Of a stretch of DNA of 6,299 nt, positions 1-4,483 are shown one piece after another (the stretch's first letter is position 1; each line of letters opens with the position of its first letter). The notes below the pieces were generated by a model. The model ran no database searches and was not told where the DNA came from. It saw only the letters and a program-made list of their open reading frames with translations. The stretch spans positions 1-6,299 of the forward strand of contig DASSHC010000257.1 of assembly GCA_035693105.1 (NCBI GenBank). The letters are read 5' to 3'. The position numbers and the translations under genes are program-made. The DNA comes from DASSHC01 sp035693105. Its GTDB lineage: Bacteria > Chloroflexota > Chloroflexia > Thermomicrobiales > Thermomicrobiaceae.

Positions 1-34
1 CAAGGAACGTGCGTCTACGGGGCGTGTGGCGCGT

Positions 35-49
35 CACAGAGGTTCTGTG
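35..49. repeat. Perfect 6-bp inverted repeat (hairpin)
   Basis: CACAGA (35-40) and TCTGTG (44-49) are exact reverse complements around a 3-base GGT loop. No T-run follows on either strand, so it is not a convincing intrinsic terminator. It might be a protein-binding site; that is conjecture. Confidence 0.4.
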
Positions 50-56
50 TGGCGAT

Positions 57-90
57 GGTAATTCACGGGAATTAACCCGCGTGATGGGTT
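57..90. repeat. Three overlapping, mutually exclusive inverted repeats
   Basis: TAATTC (59-64) pairs with GAATTA (69-74), extendable by GG/CC at 57-58 and 76-77 if A75 bulges. CACGGG (64-69) pairs with CCCG(C)GTG (76-83) with one bulged C. AACCC (74-78) pairs with GGGTT (86-90). These pairings share bases, so an RNA could adopt only some at once, an arrangement seen in attenuators. No leader peptide and no downstream gene within 450 bases supports that reading, so only the symmetry is claimed. Confidence 0.35.
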
Positions 91-174
91 GTTCTAGAAG
101 ACAGGTGCGAGTCTGGTAAGGCGATGATCGTGCGCAGTGCTAGACTCACAGAGTTGTTGTAGCGCCTCGGATCG

Positions 175-196
175 GTGACTGTCACGTGACTGTCAG
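175..196. repeat. Tandem 11-base direct repeat enclosing a 10-bp palindrome
   Basis: GTGACTGTCAC (175-185) is followed immediately by GTGACTGTCAG (186-196), identical at 10 of 11 positions. The junction forms the perfect palindrome GTCACGTGAC (181-190). A further GTCAGG at 212-217 echoes the end of the second unit (192-197). Clustered short repeats beside a tRNA-like core resemble arm-type or accessory protein sites of attachment regions. No recombinase gene is in the window to support this directly. Confidence 0.4.
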
Positions 197-215
197 GTAT
201 CGCAAATGCGCGTCA

Positions 216-293
216 GGACGGGCAGACTTGATACGGCTGCGGTCTTAAAAACCGCTGGGGCGACCCGTGCGGGTTCGAATCCCGCCGTCCGCA
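216..293 (+). tRNA. tRNA-Leu(UAA)-like sequence; 3' half canonical, 5' half aberrant (possible 3' fragment)
   Basis: The anticodon stem GCGGT/ACCGC (239-243, 251-255) closes a seven-base loop CTTAAAA with anticodon TAA at 246-248. A leucine-type variable arm follows (256-268), then a perfect T arm, GCGGG (269-273), loop TTCGAAT, CCCGC (281-285). The 3' acceptor strand is CGTCCGC (286-292) with discriminator A293. CCA is not encoded; CCC follows. Upstream, only GGACG (216-220) pairs with the acceptor (286-290), and the outer two pairs are mismatched. U8 is absent, no normal D stem forms, and the segment between the leucine-like GGCAGA (221-226) and the anticodon stem is about seven to eight bases too long. 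It may be a degenerate tRNA gene or the 3' tRNA fragment regenerated at an integration site. Leu identity rests on the anticodon and the long variable arm. There is no sign of an intron, since the anticodon loop is intact. Confidence 0.6.
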
Positions 294-336
294 CCCCCCA
301 CGACACGGGTTAATGGAATCTTCCGGCGCCGCCCTC

Positions 337-356
337 AAGGCTGCCGCCTCAGCCTT
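337..356 (+). terminator. Hairpin downstream of the tRNA-like gene, possible terminator
   Basis: AAGGCTG (337-343) and CAGCCTT (350-356) form a perfect 7-bp stem with a 6-base loop, 44 bases after the tRNA discriminator. The tail is pyrimidine-rich (CTCCTCTCTC) rather than a true T-run, so termination would be weak or factor-assisted. Position and stem quality favour a role in ending transcription from the left before the gene at 550. Confidence 0.4.
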
Positions 357-416
357 CTCCTCTCTCGCACCTCCCGCGGTCATCAAGCCACCTCATCTCC
401 TGAATTGCCTCTGTCG

Positions 417-445
417 TTGACAAGCGCCACAGACCGGCATACCGT
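417..445 (+). promoter_or_regulatory. Candidate sigma70-type promoter for the gene at 550
   Basis: A perfect -35 box TTGACA lies at 417-422. At 17-base spacing the -10 position reads TACCGT (440-445), matching only three of six consensus bases. It would give a leader of about 100 bases. A second weak candidate, GTGACA (469-474) with TATGTC (492-497) at 17-base spacing, lies closer to the gene. Neither is strong; a perfect -35 hexamer can occur by chance. Confidence 0.3.
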
Positions 446-538
446 GCCCAGCAGCGATCGCCAAGGTGGTGACACAGCCCAAGCGCAGCATTATGTCCAT
501 CTTTCGTCGCACCCGGCGTCCATCGGTCAGTCGCAGCC

Positions 539-545
539 AGGAGGT
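539..545 (+). promoter_or_regulatory. Strong ribosome binding site fixing the start at 550
   Basis: AGGAGGT (539-545) is a full anti-16S match, ending four bases before the ATG at 550. It identifies that ATG as the start and argues for efficient translation. Confidence 0.85.
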
Positions 546-549
546 CTAG

Positions 550-1521
550 ATGGCGCTCATCCCAATAACCCTGGTCACGCGCAGCTATAGCCACGTCATG
601 CCGCTGGCGGTGGGCGACGTGCGGCCCGAGGGCGTCTTCCTCACGCTCGACCGCACGACCCCGATCGGCCGCTTCCGCGACGATCCGTCGTTCCAGGCCG
701 GTGAGATGTCCTTCAGCCGCTACCTGATCGGGCTCTCGCGGGGCGACCGCGGCATCGTCGGGTTGCCGATCTTCGCCATGCACGGCTTCCGCCAGCGCTG
801 CTTCTTCGTGCGGCGCGGCTCGCCGCTGAGGTCGCTGGCCGATCTGGCGGGCAAGCGCGTCGGCACCAACGGCTGGCCCGACACCGGCAACACCTGGAGC
901 CGCGCTGCCATGCGCACGGCAGGGGTGGATCTCAAGAGCATCACCTGGCTCGTGGGGCCGGTCGACGATCCGCTTGACGGGGCCGCGGTCGAGCGCGCCC
1001 AGGCGCTCCTGCCCTCCGGCGTCACCCAGCTTCCGGCGGGCCAGACGCTGGCCGGGCTCCTCGCCGCCGCTGAATTGGACGCCGTGATGTGCCCCTGGCC
1101 GCCGCGCGACTTTTACGATCCGGACTTCGCCATCGTGCGCCTCTTCCCCGACTACCAGGCCGCCGAGGAGGACTATTACCGTCAGACCGGCATCTACCCG
1201 GCGCACCACATCGTCGGCCTGCGCCGCGAGCTGTTCGAACGCCACCCCTGGATCGCCCGCAGCCTCTACCAGGCCTTCGACGAGAGCCGCCTGCAATCTC
1301 AGGCCGACAATCTGCTGCTGGCCGACGCCTCGCCCTGGGTGCAGGCCGACATCGAGCGCGCCATGCGCCTGATGGGCACCGACTGGCAACCGAACGGTGT
1401 CGTGCCCAACCAGCATGTAATCGCCGCGCTCTGCGAGGAGGAATTCGCCCAGGGCTTGATAGGCCAGCCGCTCGACCCGGCCACCGTCTTCGCCGACTTC
1501 CAGCGTGCGGCGGAGGAGTGA
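550..1521 (+). CDS. 4,5-dihydroxyphthalate decarboxylase-like / substrate-binding-fold protein
   Basis: The 323-residue product has the layout of the 4,5-dihydroxyphthalate decarboxylase (Pht5-like) family, whose members share the type 2 periplasmic-binding fold and are often labelled ABC substrate-binding proteins. Recognisable landmarks are DVRPEGV (residues 23-29), the AGEMSFSRYL segment (50-59), LADLAGKRVG (96-105), RLFPDY (197-202), TGIYPAHHIVGLRREL (213-228) and ERHPWIARSLYQAF (230-243). Length is normal for the family. There is no signal peptide or lipobox, so the protein is probably cytoplasmic. No ABC permease or ATPase gene and no phthalate-pathway gene is nearby, and the only characterised reaction of the family, decarboxylation of 4,5-dihydroxyphthalate to protocatechuate, cannot be assumed. 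ATG start with perfect Shine-Dalgarno. The stop lies nine bases from the stop of the converging gene. Family call is firm; substrate is unknown. Confidence 0.8.
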   Translation: MALIPITLVTRSYSHVMPLAVGDVRPEGVFLTLDRTTPIGRFRDDPSFQAGEMSFSRYLIGLSRGDRGIVGLPIFAMHGFRQRCFFVRRGSPLRSLADLAGKRVGTNGWPDTGNTWSRAAMRTAGVDLKSITWLVGPVDDPLDGAAVERAQALLPSGVTQLPAGQTLAGLLAAAELDAVMCPWPPRDFYDPDFAIVRLFPDYQAAEEDYYRQTGIYPAHHIVGLRRELFERHPWIARSLYQAFDESRLQSQADNLLLADASPWVQADIERAMRLMGTDWQPNGVVPNQHVIAALCEEEFAQGLIGQPLDPATVFADFQRAAEE

Positions 1522-1530
1522 ACGGCGGCG

Positions 1531-2307
1531 CTACCGGCCGGCGCGCACCGCGCGGATCTCGGCGTCGTCAGCGTAGATGGTGACGTCGGACGGCGCGATG
1601 TTGTCGGTGTAGTTGCAGATGCCCCAGTGGACGTTGTCGCCGCTGACGGTCTGCACCTGGTCGATGTCGTAGAGCAGCCTGCCGTCCTGCCAGAGGGCGA
1701 TGCGGCCGCTCTGGTCGCGGGCTCGCTGGAGATAGGCCGTAATCTGGAACCAGCGGCCCACCGGGACATCGATGGCCTGCAACGGCACATAGCTTCGTCG
1801 GGTGATTGAGTCCCAGAGATAGAGATACATGCTGCCGTCGGGGCGGTTGTTGATGTCGACCATCCACATCGGATCGCTCTGGGTCGTCTTCGACTTGAAC
1901 TGGAAGATGGCCCACCACTGCACGGGTCTGTACGTTTGCGGAATGTAGAACCAGACGCTGTAGTAGGCCGCCTCCTGGTTTTCGGCCCAGCGGAAGACGC
2001 GCGCCCCTTCGGTCTCGCCGGCCGCGCCCTGGATGGTCAACTTCAGCGCGTACCGGCCGCTGCGAGCCTCATCCTGGCTGGCCTCGACGCGCCCGCTGCC
2101 GGTGTTGAAGACCGACTCACCCTCCTGCCGCACGGTCCACTGCGACAGGTCGCCGCGCTCGCTGTCGGCTGACCAGATCACCGGCCCGGCCGGCGGCAGG
2201 GGTCCATCTCGACCCGTGCTCCCCAGCATGGCGATGGCGCTCACGACGACCAGCAGCAAGAGCAGCGCCGCCAGGGTTCGCCGCGTCCCCGCGACGCCAC
2301 TCCTCAT
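1531..2307 (-). CDS. Membrane-anchored or secreted polysaccharide-lyase-like (heparin lyase I-type fold) protein
   Basis: With the start at 2307 the product has 258 residues. It begins with a basic stretch and a hydrophobic segment (about residues 12-28, run of Leu/Val/Ala), an N-terminal anchor or a signal peptide with a possible AIA cleavage site. A Pro/Gly linker follows, then a domain from about residue 44 that reads like the concanavalin-type jelly roll of the Polysacc_lyase family (heparin lyase I-like): opening WSADSERGDLSQW, then SGRYALKL (83-90), the aromatic YYSVWFYIP strand (115-123), WWAIFQFKS (131-139), GRWFQITAYLQ (184-194), and the closing NVHWGICNY and TIYADDAEIRA. It probably acts outside the membrane on glycans, by binding or cleavage. 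Catalytic residues cannot be assigned by eye. An upstream in-frame GTG at 2334 exists, but the GGGAGG site (2315-2320) suits the ATG at 2307. Same strand as the glycosylase upstream, 103 bases away. Confidence 0.6.
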   Translation of the reverse strand: MRSGVAGTRRTLAALLLLLVVVSAIAMLGSTGRDGPLPPAGPVIWSADSERGDLSQWTVRQEGESVFNTGSGRVEASQDEARSGRYALKLTIQGAAGETEGARVFRWAENQEAAYYSVWFYIPQTYRPVQWWAIFQFKSKTTQSDPMWMVDINNRPDGSMYLYLWDSITRRSYVPLQAIDVPVGRWFQITAYLQRARDQSGRIALWQDGRLLYDIDQVQTVSGDNVHWGICNYTDNIAPSDVTIYADDAEIRAVRAGR

Positions 2308-2314
2308 TAGCTCG

Positions 2315-2320
2315 CCTCCC
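2315..2320 (-). promoter_or_regulatory. Ribosome binding site deciding the start at 2307
   Basis: On the minus strand GGGAGG lies seven bases before the ATG at 2305-2307. The alternative in-frame GTG at 2332-2334 has only a weak purine stretch before it, and its reading frame would run through this site. The shorter form is therefore preferred. Confidence 0.65.
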
Positions 2321-2362
2321 GCCCCGCCGATCACCGCTCTACGAACACCCTACGTCCATCCC

Positions 2363-2412
2363 AGGACCATTGGACAGGGAGATTCGTCGCGGCCAGACGG
2401 GCCGATGGTCCT
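2363..2412 (-). terminator. Inverted repeats after the glycosylase stop, weak terminator candidate
   Basis: An 8-bp inverted repeat, AGGACCAT (2363-2370) with ATGGTCCT (2405-2412), encloses a smaller GC hairpin, CGGCC (2390-2394) with GGCCG (2400-2404), that abuts its right arm. The right arm overlaps the TAG stop of the glycosylase gene. No T-run follows on the minus strand, so it is not a classic intrinsic terminator; it could separate the glycosylase transcript from the polysaccharide-lyase-like gene or be a protein site. Confidence 0.25.
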
Positions 2413-3022
2413 ACGACTCGGGCAGCGAGGCGAGGAAGCTGCCCAGCGCGCGGAAGTCGTCGAGTTGCCGGCCAAACGGCCGGTGGAGCTGGGCGCGCGG
2501 GCTGGGGTGGTAGAGCGCGACCAGCCAGCGCTCGCCCCAGCGTGCCGGCCGCGCCACGTCGCGTGCCAGCCGCAGTTCGTGCGGCGCCAGCAGCGCCAGC
2601 GCCCTCAGCGCGCTCGCGCCGAGCGCCACGACCACGAGCGGATCGACCACAGCGATCGTCTCGCGCAGAAAGCCGGAGCAGGAGCGGATCTCGGCGGGGC
2701 TCGGCGGCGCGTTGCGGCCCTGCGCATCGCGCGGGTTGCAGAGCACGGCGTTGGTGACGAACACCTCGTCACGACGGAGACCCGAGGCCGCCAGCAGCGC
2801 GGCGAAGTTGCGTCCGCTCTGGTCGCCGGAGAGCGGCACGCCGGTTCGGTCGGCGCCGAGCCGGCCCGGCGCCTCGGCCACGAAGAGGGCCCGCGCGCCG
2901 AGCGGGCCGTTGACGGCTCCCAGCACCCGCCGCCGCCCCTCCATGCGCGGGCAGCGCCGGCAGCCCGCGGCGCGCGCGCTCAACGCGGCGTAGGCAGTCT
3001 CCGCCTCGGCAGACTGGCTCAC
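2411..3022 (-). CDS. Uracil-DNA glycosylase superfamily protein (family 4/5 type, Fe-S)
   Basis: The 203-residue product is a compact uracil-DNA glycosylase of the iron-sulfur type, which removes uracil from DNA to start base-excision repair. Four cysteines suit an Fe-S cluster: C21 and C24 (CRRC), C95 (in NAVLCNP) and C115 (in RSCSGF). Motif I is EAPGRLGADRTG (50-61) followed by PLSGDQSG (63-70); EAPG is typical of family 4, whereas the G-x-x-R-T-G ... G-D-x-S-G tail resembles family 5 (UdgB). N91 precedes the NAVLC segment. The leucine-loop motif is YHPSP (171-175), with H172 as the likely active-site histidine. The start is a GTG sharing four bases (GTGA) with the stop of the upstream peptidase gene, and there is no good Shine-Dalgarno, so translation is probably coupled. 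Superfamily is secure; the exact family and base specificity are not. Confidence 0.85.
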   Translation of the reverse strand: MSQSAEAETAYAALSARAAGCRRCPRMEGRRRVLGAVNGPLGARALFVAEAPGRLGADRTGVPLSGDQSGRNFAALLAASGLRRDEVFVTNAVLCNPRDAQGRNAPPSPAEIRSCSGFLRETIAVVDPLVVVALGASALRALALLAPHELRLARDVARPARWGERWLVALYHPSPRAQLHRPFGRQLDDFRALGSFLASLPES

Positions 3023-4404
3023 GACGAGCCGAGCACGAAGGCCGCACGCTCGAGATCGGCCAGCCGCTCGAAGACGCGCACGCTGGCGGCGACACCGTTG
3101 AAGAACGACTCCAGCGTCATGTTCTCGTTGGGCGCGTGGTTGTTCTCGTCCGGCGGCCCGTAGGTTACCCAGATGGCCGGCTGCCGCAGCACGTCGGTGA
3201 AGAGATAGTTGGGGCTGGAGGCGCCGAGCACCGGCATCACCACCGGCTCCACGCCGTAGGCATGCCCGACCGCCGCCACGATCGCCCGCGACACGCCCAG
3301 CTCCGGCGAGGTCTTGGAGGGCCGCGTGCCTTTCCCCCGGCGCATGGTCACGCCCGGCGCGTAGCGCTGGACGTGCCGCGCCACCTTGGCGAAGATCTCG
3401 TCGGGGTCCTGGCCCGGCGCCAGCCGCGTTTCCAGCCGCACCACGGCCTGCGAAGGGATGACCGACTTGGAGCCCTTGCCCGTGTAGCCGCTCTGAATCC
3501 CCGTAATGTTCAGCGTGGGCTGGAACATGATCTTCTCGAAGTAGGGGAGATCGGCCGGGCCGGCGAACTCGTCGATGCCCAAGTTATGCTTGAACAGCTC
3601 GGCGTCGAACGGGATGGCCTCGATGAGCCGCCGCTCGTAGTCGCTGGGCGGCACGACGCGCTCGGAGAAGCCCTCGATCGCCACCCGGCCGTCGGGAAAG
3701 CGCATCGTGTGCAAGAGCTCCACCAGCGTCCAAGCCGGGTTCGGCACCGGCCCGCCGAAGTTGCCCGAGTGCAGGTCGCGGTTGGCGCCGGTCGCCTGCA
3801 GCTCTATCGAGAGCGTGCCGCGCAGGCCGAAGGTGACGACCGGCCGCCCCGAGAGGTGCGCCGGGCCGTCGGCGGCGTAGAAGACGTCGGCGCGCAGCCG
3901 CTCGGCGTTAGCCGCCACGAAGTCCGGCAGGCTCGGGCTCCCCGACTCCTCCTCACCCTCGATCAGGAACTTGACGTTCAGCCGCGGCAGGCGACCGAGG
4001 TCGGCGAGCAGCTTGAGCGCCAGGATGTGCGCCAGGAACTGCCCTTTGTTGTCGCCCGAGCCACGCGCGTAGATGCGGCCGTCGCGGATGGTTGGCTCGA
4101 AGGGGGGCGAGTCCCAGGCGTCGAGCGGCTCCGGCGGCTGCACGTCGTAGTGGCCGTAGACCAACACGGTGTTGGCGTCGTCCGCGGCGTGCAACTCGCC
4201 GTAGACCACCGGGAAACCGGCGGTCGGCAGCACCTCGGCGCGCACGCCGTGGCCGGCCAGCACGTCGCGCACCAGCTCGGCGCCCTCGGCCACCCCCACG
4301 CCCTGGGTGCTGATCGAGGGTTGACGCAGCAGCCGGAAGAGGGCCGCCAGCATCAGCTCGCGCCGCTGGTCAATGGCTTGTCGTAGCTCGTGGTCGTCGA
4401 TCAT
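3019..4404 (-). CDS. M20-family metallopeptidase (dipeptidase-like)
   Basis: The 461-residue product is a full-length M20/M25/M40 peptidase of the carnosine-dipeptidase/DapE-like type, expected to be a cytoplasmic di-zinc enzyme hydrolysing dipeptides or N-acyl amino acids. Visible metal and catalytic residues are H85 and D87 (YGHYDVQP), the bridging D118 (GSGDNKGQ), the general base and ligand pair E151-E152 (EGEEESG), D179 (AADGP) and H423 (NNHAPNEN). The dimerisation or lid domain lies between about 190 and 310 and carries DLHSG (H212), which in this family reaches into the partner's active site; the catalytic domain resumes after it. No signal peptide. The ATG has a GGAGGG site eight bases upstream (4412-4417). 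It lies 79 bases after the kinase gene and overlaps the glycosylase start by four bases, so the three may share a transcript. Exact substrate is unknown. Confidence 0.9.
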   Translation of the reverse strand: MIDDHELRQAIDQRRELMLAALFRLLRQPSISTQGVGVAEGAELVRDVLAGHGVRAEVLPTAGFPVVYGELHAADDANTVLVYGHYDVQPPEPLDAWDSPPFEPTIRDGRIYARGSGDNKGQFLAHILALKLLADLGRLPRLNVKFLIEGEEESGSPSLPDFVAANAERLRADVFYAADGPAHLSGRPVVTFGLRGTLSIELQATGANRDLHSGNFGGPVPNPAWTLVELLHTMRFPDGRVAIEGFSERVVPPSDYERRLIEAIPFDAELFKHNLGIDEFAGPADLPYFEKIMFQPTLNITGIQSGYTGKGSKSVIPSQAVVRLETRLAPGQDPDEIFAKVARHVQRYAPGVTMRRGKGTRPSKTSPELGVSRAIVAAVGHAYGVEPVVMPVLGASSPNYLFTDVLRQPAIWVTYGPPDENNHAPNENMTLESFFNGVAASVRVFERLADLERAAFVLGSS

Positions 4405-4426
4405 GCGCGCTCCCTCCGCCCTGCTT

Positions 4427-4442
4427 GCCGGCGCCTACCGGC
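4427..4442 (-). repeat. Small GC hairpin between kinase and peptidase genes
   Basis: GCCGG (4427-4431) and CCGGC (4438-4442) form a 5-bp stem with a 6-base loop in the 79-base gap between the kinase stop and the peptidase start. No T-run follows on the minus strand, so read-through from kinase to peptidase is likely. In DNA this rich in G+C such a stem can be chance. Confidence 0.2.
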
Positions 4443-4483
4443 TGGGTACTCCCCGCTCGCACAGAGCCGTCCGTGAGAGCCCG

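Larger units (their letters stand above)
1..215. other. Non-coding left flank, repeat-rich and lower in GC
   Basis: No coding region is recognisable here on either strand. Hand counting bases 1-180 gives about 56% G+C, against roughly 65-75% in the genes to the right. The stretch is dense in small symmetric elements: a perfect 6-bp hairpin CACAGA/TCTGTG (35-40/44-49), overlapping hairpins at 57-90, the palindrome TTCTAGAA (92-99), the palindrome GTCACGTGAC (181-190), and a tandem 11-base near-repeat (175-185 and 186-196). The 8-mer GTGTGGCG occurs at 24-31 and 47-54, and TCACAGAG at 34-41 and 146-153. This composition fits the end of an integrated element or a diverged intergenic region. I cannot assign a function. 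Confidence 0.5.

Noticed and set aside
1..215. CRISPR array from the repeated 8-mers and the 11-base unit
   Set aside because: Repeats are far shorter than CRISPR repeats, irregularly spaced, and lack uniform spacers.
239..255. Group I intron in the tRNA-Leu(UAA) anticodon loop, as known in cyanobacteria and plastids
   Set aside because: The anticodon stem and seven-base loop are contiguous, with no insertion after the anticodon.
461..475. AAGGTGGTGACAC considered as a T-box antiterminator motif in the leader of the gene at 550
   Set aside because: The rest of the T-box signature (AGGGTGGxACCGCG context, stem I and specifier loop, terminator) is not found, and the gene is not amino-acid related.
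267..590. Plus-strand open frame of 107 residues starting MRVRIPPSAP
   Set aside because: This is the well-known false protein produced by translating the T arm of a tRNA gene; it also overlaps the start of the real gene at 550 and has no family resemblance.
349..1416. Long minus-strand frame of 355 residues opposite the gene at 550
   Set aside because: It mirrors the codon structure of a recognisable plus-strand gene in high-GC DNA, and its composition is low-complexity Ala/Arg/Gly/His.
1522..1560. Bidirectional terminator between the converging genes at 1521 and 1531
   Set aside because: The gap is only nine bases and there is no stem with flanking T-runs; GC-rich partial symmetry at 1529-1548 is not convincing.
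2033..3163. Plus-strand frame of 376 residues across three minus-strand features
   Set aside because: It runs antisense to the anchored lyase-like gene, the glycosylase and the peptidase end; no domain is recognisable, so it is a GC-driven shadow.
3136..4386. Plus-strand frame of 416 residues opposite the M20 peptidase
   Set aside because: The minus strand carries an intact metallopeptidase with all metal ligands; the antisense frame is rich in Arg/His/Val without motifs.
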